Below, in pieces: positions 16,392 to 25,110 of a stretch of 64,000 nt of DNA. The translations under genes and the position numbers were made by a program. The stretch's first letter is position 1, and the number at the start of each line of letters is the position of its first letter. Source of the stretch: Sphingosinicella sp041916975 (GTDB taxonomy: Bacteria > Pseudomonadota > Alphaproteobacteria > Sphingomonadales > Sphingomonadaceae); NCBI RefSeq assembly GCF_041916975.1, contig NZ_JAYRYK010000001.1:1550001-1614000 (forward strand). Reading direction: 5' to 3'. The notes under the pieces were generated by a model, which worked only from the letters and a program-made list of their open reading frames with translations, was not told where the DNA came from and did not search any database.

Positions 16392-18275
16392 ATGACGATC
16401 GCCAGGCTGAATGCGCTCACCTGTGCCGGTATGCTGCTGCTGGCGACGGCAATGCCCGCCGCGGCAGGAGCGGATCGCCTCGTGTTCGAAACGTCGATCC
16501 CTGAATTGCAGGAGGCGATGGCCGAAGGCAAGGTCACGTCCCGCCAGCTTGTCGAGGCGTATCTCGCGCGCATAGCTGCTTACGATCAACGCGGCCCCAG
16601 GCTGAACGCAGTGATCACGCTCAACCCGCAAGCGCTCGGAGATGCGACCCGCATGGATCGCGAGCGCGCCGAAAAAGGCCCGCGCGGCCCGCTTCACGGT
16701 ATCCCCGTTCTCATCAAGGACAATTTCGCCGTCACCGGGCTTCCCACATCCGATGGCACGCTGGCGCTGGCGACCTACACCGCCACAACCGATGCCTTTC
16801 AGGTGCGCCGCCTGCGCGCGGCGGGCGCGATCATTCTCGGCAAGACGACGATGCACGAACTCGCGATGAGCGTGATCACCGTCTCCTCACTCAGCGGCGA
16901 AACCCGCAATCCCTACGATCCCCGCCGCACGCCCGGCGGATCGAGCGGCGGCACCGGCGCAGGCATCGGCGCGAGTTTCGCAGCGGCGGGCATGGGAAGC
17001 GATACCTGCGGATCGATCCGCATCCCGGCCGCCTATCAAAGCCTGTTCGGGATGCGCGGTACGTCTGGGCTTTCCAGCCGATCGGGCGTCGTCCCTCTCT
17101 CTTCGACGCAGGACGAGGCCGGGCCGCTCGCGCGCACGGTTACGGACCTTGCGATCATGCTCGATGCCACAGTCGGGGCAGACCCCGATGATCCCATCAC
17201 GAAGGCGATGGCGGAAAAGCCCGCCCCCGCCTATCGGGACAGGCTTCGCCCCGGCGGCTTGAAGGGTGCGCGGATCGGGGTTTTGCGTACCCTGTTAACA
17301 CCCGAAATGATGGATGCGGCGATGCGCGACAAGACGCTCGCGGCGCTTGAAGCCATGAAGACGGAAGGCGCCGAGATCGTCGATGTCACGATTCCCGATC
17401 TCGATCCTACGATGAAGGCCGCGAGCGTGATCGCGCACGAGTTCACACGCGATTTCGCCGCCTATCTCGCGCGCCATCCCGGCGCACCGATCGCTTCGGC
17501 TGCCGACATCGCAGGCAAGGGCCTCGTCCACGAAGCCGTGGATGCGCGGCTGAAACAGCGCGCCGCGGTCGGCGCGCACGATGCGAAGGCCTATGCCGAA
17601 GCCCTCGCAAAACGGGCGGTTGCCCGGCGCACGATCCTGGAAGCAATGGCGACGGCAGACGTGGATGTCCTTGCTTATCCGACCGCCTTGCAGCCGCCGC
17701 CGCTTCGGGGCGCCGAGATGTTCGGCGTGGGCACGTGCATGATAAGCGCCGTCACCGGCCTCCCGGCTCTCTCGGTACCGCTCGGGCTCAGCGTCAATGC
17801 GCTGCCCGTAGGGCTCGACCTGCTGGGCAGGCCGTTTGAGGAAGCAAAATTGCTGAACCTCGCTTACGGCTGGGAACAGGCCGCGCAACCGCGCACACCG
17901 CCATTCAGCACGCCGCCGCTCGCAGGCGGAAAGCCCCCGGCACCGTCACATTTCAAGGTGCGCACGGCCGACAAGGGCCCGCGCGCCGAGGTGGCCTTCA
18001 TCTTTGATCCGCTCGTCGCAACGCTGCGCTACGATGCCCGTCTCGACCATCTTGGAGACGACACGCCTGTCGCGCTCACACTGCAGCGCACCGAAGACGG
18101 GAAGCCCGGCGCCATCATCGCAAACCTGCTGCGACCCGGGCAGCAAAAGGCGAAAGGCGAGCTGCAACTCGATACCCGCGCCCGTGCCGATATCGCCGCC
18201 GGCCGCCTTTACCTCCGGCTCTATACGCGCGCGCATCCGCTTGGTTGGGCAGAAGCACCGCTGCAACGGCAATAG
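16392..18275 (+). CDS. Exported amidase (amidase signature family) with a CHRD-like C-terminal extension
   Basis: A 627-aa protein. ATG at 16392 gives a clear signal peptide (MPAAAGA) with AGGGGGAG ahead. The Ser-cisSer-Lys triad is visible: K109 (IPVLIKDNF), S184/S185 (GGSSGGTGAG) and the nucleophile S208 (DTCGSIRIPA). It hydrolyses carboxamides, probably in the periplasm. The family is usually about 470-510 aa. The last ~100 residues (from about 525) have alternating strands, GKPGAIIANLL and a final YLRLYTRAHPLGWAEAPL, and resemble a CHRD (chordin) domain. That identification is tentative. It is downstream of tetR and convergent with the S12 hydrolase gene. Confidence 0.9.
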   Translation: MTIARLNALTCAGMLLLATAMPAAAGADRLVFETSIPELQEAMAEGKVTSRQLVEAYLARIAAYDQRGPRLNAVITLNPQALGDATRMDRERAEKGPRGPLHGIPVLIKDNFAVTGLPTSDGTLALATYTATTDAFQVRRLRAAGAIILGKTTMHELAMSVITVSSLSGETRNPYDPRRTPGGSSGGTGAGIGASFAAAGMGSDTCGSIRIPAAYQSLFGMRGTSGLSSRSGVVPLSSTQDEAGPLARTVTDLAIMLDATVGADPDDPITKAMAEKPAPAYRDRLRPGGLKGARIGVLRTLLTPEMMDAAMRDKTLAALEAMKTEGAEIVDVTIPDLDPTMKAASVIAHEFTRDFAAYLARHPGAPIASAADIAGKGLVHEAVDARLKQRAAVGAHDAKAYAEALAKRAVARRTILEAMATADVDVLAYPTALQPPPLRGAEMFGVGTCMISAVTGLPALSVPLGLSVNALPVGLDLLGRPFEEAKLLNLAYGWEQAAQPRTPPFSTPPLAGGKPPAPSHFKVRTADKGPRAEVAFIFDPLVATLRYDARLDHLGDDTPVALTLQRTEDGKPGAIIANLLRPGQQKAKGELQLDTRARADIAAGRLYLRLYTRAHPLGWAEAPLQRQ

Positions 18276-18288
18276 TGGTCGCTCCCGC

Positions 18289-19869
18289 TCAGGGCGTCCG
18301 CGTAAATTTCACGGCCCAGGCGCGGCTATCACCGTAAGTCAGGCCGCTCACCTTCCCAGAGACGTCGCGCAGGAAGCGAACGGTCGCATATTTGCTCGTA
18401 AACAGGTCTGTGGATGCGGGCTGCAACGGCTGCGCGGCAAGGCTCGGCCGTCCTGTTGTCGCGATCGCCAGTCCGCCTTCGGACGTACGGCTGACCACCA
18501 TGCAGAATGGATTGTCGTCGCTGCAATACTGACCGACAAAAGGAACGGGGTCGACAGTCTCGACCGGCTCTATGCGCTGATAGCGCAGCTTCTCGCCATT
18601 GGCTTCGACGACGAGATCGTTGCCGCGCCCGAACACGAAATCCGTACCGGAGAGACTCCATCGTCCCGGTCCGACCGGATCAAGCGCGGTACCGTCTGCC
18701 CATAGGGTTCTATCGGCGCGCGCGGCAATCGCGATCGGCGCACCCGTGGCCTCGCCCACATAAAGACCTTCAGGCAGCTTGCCGGAGGGCTTGTGGACGG
18801 GCACGGGGCTCAAACCAGAAAGATAATGTTCGGCAACGCTCTGACCGATCGCCACCGGATCGACATCGCCGGCATTGCACAGGAGCGCGATAGACAGGTG
18901 CTGTGCCGGATAGCGCGCGAGCCACGCCCGGTAGCCGCCCGTCGACCCCGAATGGGCAACCTCTGCGACCCCGCGATGCTTCGAGACACGCAGCCCGGAA
19001 GCATAGACGATCTGCGTACCGTCCGTCAGGACACCGGTACGTTCCATCGCCGCGCGAAAGCCCGCTCCCAAACGGTCGGCATCAAGCGCGGCATTCCATG
19101 CCAGCAGGTCCTTCACCGTCGTCAGCAGGCCGCCATTGCCGTGCGCGTCTTCGATCGGCTGATCGATCACATAGGTGTCGCCTTCGCGCGCATAGGCCGT
19201 CGCTCGTCCGGGAACCAGCGTTCGGTACCGTTCGCGCCACTGCGTGCTCGTCATGCCGAGCGGATCGAAAATGCGCGCCTTGGTGAAAGCCGCAAAACTC
19301 TGTCCGCTCACGCGCGCAACAATAATTGCGGCCAGATTGAAGTTGGTGTTGGAATAGCTGTAGTGCGCGCCGGGCGGATAATTGAGCCCCTTCTGCCGCG
19401 CGGCGATGGCCAGCACGTCGTCGTTGTTGGCGCTCCGGCTGTTGCGCGGCCAGCCTTCCATGCCGCCGATCGATCCCCAGTCCCGTAGGCCGCTGGTGTG
19501 CTGGATCAGGTGCTGGAGTGTGATCGGCGTGCCGTAATCGGGCATCTCGGGCAGATATTTGCGGATATCGTCCGAAAGCGACAGCTTGCCATCCCGCGCT
19601 AGCAGCACAATCGCCGCCGCCGTGAACTGCTTGGAGACCGAGCCGGCTTCATAGATGCTGCTCGGCTGCGCGCGAACGCGCTCCTCGATATCCGCCATGC
19701 CATAGGCACGCTCCAGAACGGTCTGGCCGTCTTTCTGGGCGCTGACCGTACAGCCTGGAACACTCTCGCCCGTGTAGCGCGCGAAGATGGCGTCAATACC
19801 GTCGTCCGCCTGCGCCGATGCGGGAAGCGCTGTCATCGAAAGCGCAAACGCGGCTGCGATTGTTTTCAT
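18289..19869 (-). CDS. Exported serine hydrolase, class C beta-lactamase/S12 family
   Basis: A 526-aa protein with a signal peptide (TALPASAQA). SxxK is S77-VS-K80, the second motif Y172-S-N174, and HSGSTGGYRAW the third. The N-terminal catalytic domain is followed by ~180 residues of beta-rich C-terminal domain, as in D-aminopeptidase-like S12 enzymes. Its ATG overlaps the stop of the amidohydrolase gene by four bases (ATGA), so the two are translationally coupled. This pairing favours a D-amino-acid peptide or amide substrate, but esters are possible. Confidence 0.88.
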   Translation of the reverse strand: MKTIAAAFALSMTALPASAQADDGIDAIFARYTGESVPGCTVSAQKDGQTVLERAYGMADIEERVRAQPSSIYEAGSVSKQFTAAAIVLLARDGKLSLSDDIRKYLPEMPDYGTPITLQHLIQHTSGLRDWGSIGGMEGWPRNSRSANNDDVLAIAARQKGLNYPPGAHYSYSNTNFNLAAIIVARVSGQSFAAFTKARIFDPLGMTSTQWRERYRTLVPGRATAYAREGDTYVIDQPIEDAHGNGGLLTTVKDLLAWNAALDADRLGAGFRAAMERTGVLTDGTQIVYASGLRVSKHRGVAEVAHSGSTGGYRAWLARYPAQHLSIALLCNAGDVDPVAIGQSVAEHYLSGLSPVPVHKPSGKLPEGLYVGEATGAPIAIAARADRTLWADGTALDPVGPGRWSLSGTDFVFGRGNDLVVEANGEKLRYQRIEPVETVDPVPFVGQYCSDDNPFCMVVSRTSEGGLAIATTGRPSLAAQPLQPASTDLFTSKYATVRFLRDVSGKVSGLTYGDSRAWAVKFTRTP

Positions 19870-21392
19870 TCGGTCGTTTCTCCACGAATTGCGCGGCCGG
19901 GGCGCGCGGACGCGATCAGCTTGCCGTCCCGGATAACGAAGGTGCCGCCCACCAGAACGTGGCGCATTCCCCTCGCCGGTTCTGCCGGCTTTTCATAGGT
20001 TGCGGCCGCACCCACCGTAGCGGGATCGAAAACGACGATATCGGCATCCATCCCGATACCGATACGCCCCTTGCGTTTCATGCCGGGTGCGACGGGCTCC
20101 AGAAGCTGCGCGGGGAGCAGCGTCGAACGGCGGATCGCATCGGCAAGGCCAAGCAGGCCTCGCTCACGAACATATTCGCCGAGCACCTTCGTGAAGGTGG
20201 CGGCCGAACGGGGATGACCGGCAACACCGGCAGGCAGCGGCCAGACCGCTTCGGTCACGATCCGGTCCTTCACGGAATAGCGAACCGCGTCACTTGCGAT
20301 GATCCCGTCTTCAAGAACGAGCGCCTGCTCGATCAACGCCCGCTCCGTCTCGATCGTCTCGTTCAAGTAGTGCACGATCACCCGTTCCTCCGGCTTCGCC
20401 TCGCGCAGCTCCGCAAGGCGCCCCACCGTTGCAGGCCGCTCGCCAGTGGCGATAAACTCGATGTTCTCCGGCCCGATATCCAGCAGGGGCAGGTTCTCGG
20501 GCGCAAGAAACGGCGCCCCGATCGAAGTCGAGCCCGCGCCCCAGGGATAAGCCTCGCTCGTCACGGGAATACCATAGGCGCGTGCCTTGGCTATCATGCC
20601 GGTGAGCCGCGGAATGTCGCGCAGGCCCGAGCTGTTGATATGGCAGAGATGCATGTGCGCGCCGGTCGTTGCGGCAGTGGAGATCACCTCCCCGAATGCT
20701 TCAAGCGCACTGTCCGGATCGCGCCCGTTCTTGGTGCGGACATGAGTGAATACCGGCACACCGCGCTTCGCGGCGAGCGCCGCCACGTCCCAGTACTCGG
20801 TCCGATTGGTCCGGGTGGAATAGCCGACCGGCGTCCCGACACCGAGGCCTCCGGCATCGAGCCCCTCCGACACTCGCGCCAGAATCGTTCCGATTTCAGC
20901 ACCCGTCGCAAGATCCTGCGCGCGATCCCCCAGCACCTCCCGCCGGATTCCCGACCACGCCACCGAATAGCCGTAGTTGATCGGGCGCCCTTGCTGGGCA
21001 GCCGCGCGATAGGCGTCTGCAACCGGCCATGCGCCGGTTTCAAGTTCGAGCGCGGTCGTCACTCCATCGAAGGCCTGCAGCCAGCCATTCGGAATGGTCA
21101 TGCCGTGCGAGTGCACGTCGATGAAGCCGGGTGCCACGACAAGCCCGTCAGCGTTGATCGTAACACGGCCCGAGAGCGGCTCCGTCGACATGGCGGCAAT
21201 GCGGCCATCGGCAATCGCCACGTTCCGAACCGAATCCAGACCGGTTGCGGGATCGATCACCCGTCCGCCGCGGATGACGATATCGTACGCGGTGTTTGCC
21301 GACACCGATGGCGCGAGCGGCACGCCAGCCAGAACCACCAAAAAGCTCGCGACAAAAGCCCTCAGACGGTGAATGTTTCTGCCTGCGCCCAT
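19866..21392 (-). CDS. D-aminoacylase-type amidohydrolase (N-acyl-D-amino-acid deacylase family)
   Basis: A 508-aa zinc-dependent amidohydrolase. The signal peptide is residues 1-32, the metal motif D92-V-H94-S-H96 is in GFIDVHSH, and HVRTKN and MHLCHINSSGL provide further ligands. The C-terminal composite beta domain ends VLVGGTFVIRDGKL. Family members hydrolyse N-acyl-D-amino acids to D-amino acid and carboxylate. Assignment to that exact reaction is uncertain because the family is broad. It is more distant from the two other copies in this window than they are from each other. The start has GGGGAG ahead. It is coupled to the downstream S12 hydrolase. Confidence 0.85.
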   Translation of the reverse strand: MGAGRNIHRLRAFVASFLVVLAGVPLAPSVSANTAYDIVIRGGRVIDPATGLDSVRNVAIADGRIAAMSTEPLSGRVTINADGLVVAPGFIDVHSHGMTIPNGWLQAFDGVTTALELETGAWPVADAYRAAAQQGRPINYGYSVAWSGIRREVLGDRAQDLATGAEIGTILARVSEGLDAGGLGVGTPVGYSTRTNRTEYWDVAALAAKRGVPVFTHVRTKNGRDPDSALEAFGEVISTAATTGAHMHLCHINSSGLRDIPRLTGMIAKARAYGIPVTSEAYPWGAGSTSIGAPFLAPENLPLLDIGPENIEFIATGERPATVGRLAELREAKPEERVIVHYLNETIETERALIEQALVLEDGIIASDAVRYSVKDRIVTEAVWPLPAGVAGHPRSAATFTKVLGEYVRERGLLGLADAIRRSTLLPAQLLEPVAPGMKRKGRIGIGMDADIVVFDPATVGAAATYEKPAEPARGMRHVLVGGTFVIRDGKLIASARPGRAIRGETTE

Positions 21393-21654
21393 AGCCGCCC
21401 CGCTCCCCTGCCCCGGACATTCGCAAAAACCATTCTAGAGCCGGGACAAATGATAACCTCCACAAAATCCGCCATCTTCCATAACCGATGGCTATGGCTT
21501 CCAGGGTAGCAGGTCGCACGCCCCGGGCTCGACGAGCGCCGCAGCGAAACATGTCTTCAAATAGACCCTCGACACCACCGAGCGAGATTCGATCAGGTGC
21601 ACCCAGGGCGTATCCTGACGCCGCCGGAGGAGAAGGAAATACTTACCAGGCCCG
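21393..21654. other. Intergenic region (262 bp) upstream of the amidohydrolase operon
   Basis: This is non-coding sequence between two minus-strand genes. It should hold the promoter of the amidohydrolase/S12 pair and the end of the AsnC operon. No convincing terminator, operator or small gene was recognised. Confidence 0.4.
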
Positions 21655-22434
21655 CTACCAACGATCGCGGCGCGCTCTGATCGCGAGGAAAACATCCGCA
21701 TCTCTCGCCGAAGCTGGAAGTTCGAGATTTACGCGGACTTCACTGCTGTCGGGCCGTAAGAACAGATTGATCGCGCGCTCTTCGCCGATCGTTGTGAAAT
21801 GCGGTGCTGTGCCGTCCGACGCCGCGAGCAGAGATGCCAGAGCGCGCGCGGCCGCATTGCCCGGCTCGATGGACAGCGTGAAGGCAAGGTTGCGTTTCAG
21901 GTAATCGTGGCCCGGATAGACGCGCGTCTCGTCGGCGAGCGGTGCGAATACGCCGCTGATCGTTTCTTGAAGCGTTGGTGCGTGACCGCCATAGCCGCAG
22001 TTGCCGACGCCCGCGCCGAACAGCGTATCGCCGGAGATGACGAAGGGTGTGCCGCCCTCCTCCTCACCGAATAACGCTATGCTCGCCATCGTGTGTCCCG
22101 GCACGGCGCGGACCGTCACGCTTTCGACGCCGACCGAAATCGTATCGCCGTCAACCAGCAGGTGGTCCAAACCTTCGAGCGTGCCCGCCGCCGCGCGCGG
22201 CGCCATCACCACCGCGCCAGTTCGCGCCTTCATCTCGGCGTTCTTGCCTGCATGGTCCCAGTGTTCGTGCGTGTTGACGGTGCTGGTGATTGTCACGCCC
22301 AGCGCCTCAGCCTCTGCGACCATGCGCGGGACATCGTAGGGATCGACGGCGATCGCCTCTTTCTTTACGCTGCACACCAGAAGATAGTTGATGTGATCGA
22401 AGGCGTTCCGCAGCGGGATCGGAACGACACGCAT
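21655..22434 (-). CDS. Metallo-beta-lactamase fold hydrolase, glyoxalase II-like
   Basis: A 259-aa protein. The metal motif H56-E-H58-W-D60-H61 is typical of the superfamily, followed by AVPGHTMASIAL, SGDTLFGAG and YPGHDY as further ligand blocks. The size and layout match hydroxyacylglutathione hydrolase (GloB), which splits glutathione thioesters. A role as thioesterase or lactonase in the pathway is equally possible. ATG at 22434 overlaps the stop of the SRPBCC gene (TGATG), so it is translationally coupled. It is the last gene of the asnC operon. Confidence 0.88.
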   Translation of the reverse strand: MRVVPIPLRNAFDHINYLLVCSVKKEAIAVDPYDVPRMVAEAEALGVTITSTVNTHEHWDHAGKNAEMKARTGAVVMAPRAAAGTLEGLDHLLVDGDTISVGVESVTVRAVPGHTMASIALFGEEEGGTPFVISGDTLFGAGVGNCGYGGHAPTLQETISGVFAPLADETRVYPGHDYLKRNLAFTLSIEPGNAAARALASLLAASDGTAPHFTTIGEERAINLFLRPDSSEVRVNLELPASARDADVFLAIRARRDRW

Positions 22435-22880
22435 CAGACGTCTCCGGCCGCCACCGCCGCGTGCACGTTCGCGATGAACAGCCGGTAGTTTTCTTCCGAC
22501 ACCGCCCGCGCCTCGGCCTCCGGCATATCGACGGGAACGAACGTCGAGCGCATCAGCAGCACGCAGGCAGAGGCGCCCGCCGGAATGATCTTCGCAAAGC
22601 CGCAATAGTCGGCGAACGGCACGACGTCGCCCGTATCGATGATGCGGAACATCATCTCCATTTCCGCCTCGTTATAATGATCGAGACGCTCCTTCACGTA
22701 GCCGTCGCCGATATGCCCTTCGGTACGCATCGTGCGCACCATGCCGAGCCCCTCGCCTTCGAATTCGATCGAGGAAACGAAGCCCTCCTCGGCGCGCCGC
22801 TGGCCTTCCTCGGTCGCGAACAGCTTCCAGACCCGATCCGCAGGGGCCGCGACACGAACCGCACGCTCGACCGTGATCAT
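22434..22880 (-). CDS. SRPBCC (Bet v1/START-like) protein
   Basis: A 148-aa helix-grip protein: VERAVRVAAPADRVWKLFA is the typical first strand and helix, and the last helix is EENYRLFIANVHAAV. SRPBCC proteins bind hydrophobic ligands, and some are cyclases or lyases. The start ATG has GAAGGAG ahead and overlaps the asnC stop (ATGA). A distant paralogue (27710-28150) lies in the divergent operon, so two proteins of one fold serve the same pathway. The function is unknown; a small aromatic or alkaloid-like ligand is a guess. Confidence 0.8.
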   Translation of the reverse strand: MITVERAVRVAAPADRVWKLFATEEGQRRAEEGFVSSIEFEGEGLGMVRTMRTEGHIGDGYVKERLDHYNEAEMEMMFRIIDTGDVVPFADYCGFAKIIPAGASACVLLMRSTFVPVDMPEAEARAVSEENYRLFIANVHAAVAAGDV

Positions 22881-23437
22881 GACTGCTCCTTCCCACGCAG
22901 GGTTGGGCGACGATCGCCCTCCAGATTCCACTGCAGCTTCATCTTGTGCACCTTCAGAACCATGCAGGTTTCGATGAGCGCGATGTCCGGTTGCCCGTAG
23001 CAATGCGCCGCCAGAAAGGCGCGGTAGTGCTCGTGCGACTGGTGATAGGTCGCCATGCCGAGATCGAAACGGCCGAGCGTCGATGTCAGATAGAAGACCT
23101 CCGGAACCGCGGACAACCGCGCGATCACCGCCTCGATATCGGCGCCGCCCGCCACCTTGATGAAGGTCTGCGCGTTGAAATTATAGCCGAACGCCTCGGG
23201 CATGGCCTCGGCCTGGATCGTGATGATGTTCTCGTCGATGAGCTGGCGCACGCGGTTGCGCACGGTTCCTTCCGAAACGCCGAGCGCCGTCGCGATCGTC
23301 GAATAGGGCATCCGCCCGTCCTGCTGCAGCAGTGCGATGATCTGGCTGTTGAGCGCATAGACATCCCCCGCCGAGTCGAGAGGATTCGGCTGCTGCTTGT
23401 CTCGTGCGTCGCGCGATGCGCCCTTGCGACCTGCCAT
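22877..23437 (-). CDS. AsnC/Lrp-family regulator
   Basis: A 186-aa protein. The N-terminal helix-turn-helix (YALNSQIIALLQQDGRMPYSTIATALGVSEGTVRNRV, about 25-65) is followed by an RAM-type ligand domain (FDLGMATYHQSHEHYRAFLA). Lrp/AsnC members commonly sense amino acids and activate nearby genes. ATG at 23437 has GGAAGGG ahead. It is divergent from the Rieske operon with a palindrome in between, and it is the first gene of its own three-gene operon, with ATGA or TGATG overlaps throughout. An amino compound is therefore a plausible inducer. Confidence 0.92.
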   Translation of the reverse strand: MAGRKGASRDARDKQQPNPLDSAGDVYALNSQIIALLQQDGRMPYSTIATALGVSEGTVRNRVRQLIDENIITIQAEAMPEAFGYNFNAQTFIKVAGGADIEAVIARLSAVPEVFYLTSTLGRFDLGMATYHQSHEHYRAFLAAHCYGQPDIALIETCMVLKVHKMKLQWNLEGDRRPTLRGKEQS

Positions 23438-23548
23438 CAACGGCCCTTCCCCGGTCAGGATTTCACGCAACCTGATACGGAAAGCCTGATGTAACCGCAA
23501 CGCAGAAATGGATTTCTTACGAATTTCATTTCATATCAAACATTGCTT

Positions 23549-23561
23549 TACGAATATCGTA
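23549..23561. promoter_or_regulatory. Palindrome in the asnC-Rieske divergent region
   Basis: TACGA-ATA-TCGTA is a 13-bp palindrome. A partial repeat TTACGAAT occurs 31 bp upstream (23517-23524) as well as here (23548-23555). A -35-like TTGACT begins at 23562, directly after it. The position next to asnC fits an Lrp/AsnC site. Confidence 0.5.
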
Positions 23562-23627
23562 TTGACTCTGAGCCCGGGCCGAGGATATCGAAGCGTCCGT
23601 ACACAAATGTATCTTTCCGAGGGTGAG

Positions 23628-24620
23628 ATGACGGCAGGCGCAGTGCGGATCGCAGACCGACCGAGGCCGGAAGCAGAAGGCTCCGGGGACGTGTTCAGCC
23701 AGACGTGGTTCCCCGTCTGCCTCTCCGAAGAGGCAACCGAAGGCGCCGTCAAAGGCTTCGACTTCCTCGGCGGCCGCGTCATCGTCGTTCGCGACGCCGA
23801 TGGCCGCGCGCAGGTGCTGAGCGCCTACTGCCCGCACCTCGGCGCGGACCTCTGCACCGGCGAGATCGTGGATGGCACCGTGCGCTGCCCGTTCCATTTC
23901 TGGCGCTACGGCCCTGACGGCCGCTGCGTGGCGACAGGATCGGGCGACCCCATTCCCCCGACCGCCAACCTCTTCGCATTCCCGACGGTCGAGAAATTCG
24001 GCTGCATCTTCGCCTTCAACGGCGCCGAGCCGCTGTTCGATCTTCCCGACTTTCCGGGCGCCCCCGAAAAGCTCGTCTGGAAGATCGGCGAATACGATCG
24101 CCTGATGCCTGCGGACCCGTGGGTGATCTGCTGCAACACGCCCGACATGCAGCACATCCAGGTGGTGCACGGCATCAGCTTCGACAACGGAATGCCGCAT
24201 CAGGATGTCGAATGGACACGGCATTCGATGGTCTATCATTTTCGCGGCAAGATGCGTGACGGAACCGCAATCGAATTCCGCGTCGGCATCTTCGGCACCA
24301 ATATCTATTGGCAGGACGGCTACGTGGACGGGCGCTGGTTCGGCTTCGTCGCGCCGATGGGGCTGCCCGAGCCGGGCAAGTCCCGCCTGTTCTTCGCCGT
24401 CGCGGTGGGCGCGGACGATGCCGACCCCGAAGGCACGCAGGCGTTTCTGGACGCGATGTACGACATGGAAGTCCGCATCGCGACCGAAGACCTGCCGATC
24501 ATCGAACGCGCCCGATTCCGGCCGGGCACGCTGACCAAGGCGGACCGGACGCTGGGGCGCTTCCTGCAATATCTGCGCGACCATCCGCGCGCGCATCCAT
24601 CCGCCGATTTCATCGGCTGA
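23628..24620 (+). CDS. Rieske non-haem iron oxygenase, oxygenase component
   Basis: A 330-aa protein. The Rieske [2Fe-2S] ligands are C68-x-H70 and C87-x2-H90 (CPFHFW). The mononuclear iron site follows as D173-x2-H176-x4-H181 (DMQHIQVVH), with the third ligand expected in the later DAMYDMEV. The architecture is that of KshA-like, homo-oligomeric oxygenases rather than the alpha-beta ring-hydroxylating dioxygenases: no beta subunit follows. No reductase or ferredoxin gene is in the window, so electrons must come from elsewhere. ATG at 23628 follows GAGGGTGAG. It is the first gene of the plus-strand operon leading to RidA and the flavoenzyme. It probably hydroxylates, demethylates or desaturates the imported compound. 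Confidence 0.9.
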   Translation: MTAGAVRIADRPRPEAEGSGDVFSQTWFPVCLSEEATEGAVKGFDFLGGRVIVVRDADGRAQVLSAYCPHLGADLCTGEIVDGTVRCPFHFWRYGPDGRCVATGSGDPIPPTANLFAFPTVEKFGCIFAFNGAEPLFDLPDFPGAPEKLVWKIGEYDRLMPADPWVICCNTPDMQHIQVVHGISFDNGMPHQDVEWTRHSMVYHFRGKMRDGTAIEFRVGIFGTNIYWQDGYVDGRWFGFVAPMGLPEPGKSRLFFAVAVGADDADPEGTQAFLDAMYDMEVRIATEDLPIIERARFRPGTLTKADRTLGRFLQYLRDHPRAHPSADFIG

Positions 24621-24638
24621 CGACACGGGGAGACGCAC

Positions 24639-25076
24639 ATGTCCGGCATCACCGACACCGATCTCGACGACATTCTGGCACTCTGCCCACGCCTGTATGC
24701 GGCCGTGGGCTGGAATGCGCAGAAGGCGCCCGACTGGGGCACCTTCCGTGCCTGCTGCCACCCCGATGCGACACTCGCTGCGCTGAGTTCCGGTACCGCA
24801 AGCCCGATTCCGGTGGAGACGTTCGTCGTCGCCATGAACGAGCAGCGGGCGACGGGCGCGCTCACCGATTTCAGCGAAGTGGAGATCGCGCGCCACGTGG
24901 AAGCCTTCGGCAATGTCGCGGGCGTGCGCAGCAGCTTTGTCGCCGAGATGAACGGTGAAAAACGCAGAGGCGTCACCTTCGCGCAGATCGTTCGCCACGA
25001 GGGCCGGTGGGTCATCCTGTCGGCGATCTGGGACAATGAAGGTGACGGGAAAACCATACCGGCGAGCCTGATTTGA
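24639..25076 (+). CDS. SnoaL/NTF2-like protein
   Basis: A 145-aa protein with the NTF2-like cone fold pattern (DWGTFRACCHPDATLA near 32-50, RHEGRWVILSAIWDN at the end). Members are isomerases, dehydratases, cyclases or oxygenase small subunits. The size and position next to a Rieske alpha-type gene invite a beta-subunit comparison, but no ring-hydroxylating beta signature is seen. The ATG follows GGGGAGACG. The function is unassigned. Confidence 0.75.
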   Translation: MSGITDTDLDDILALCPRLYAAVGWNAQKAPDWGTFRACCHPDATLAALSSGTASPIPVETFVVAMNEQRATGALTDFSEVEIARHVEAFGNVAGVRSSFVAEMNGEKRRGVTFAQIVRHEGRWVILSAIWDNEGDGKTIPASLI

Positions 25077-25110
25077 ACGGGCCGTCAATCAAAAGGGAGC
25101 GGAGGGAAAC

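Noticed and set aside
10385..19869. S12 hydrolases as microcystinase MlrB or as antibiotic-resistance beta-lactamases
   Set aside because: No MlrA-type CPBP protease or MlrC is present, and no ampR-like regulator. The S12 family is broad, and the context is catabolic.
23526..25088. Long minus-strand open frame (about 520 codons) opposite the Rieske and SnoaL genes
   Set aside because: It mirrors the codon structure of the real plus-strand genes, has no ribosome site, and reads as low-complexity R/A/D/H-rich protein. It is a GC-driven antisense shadow.
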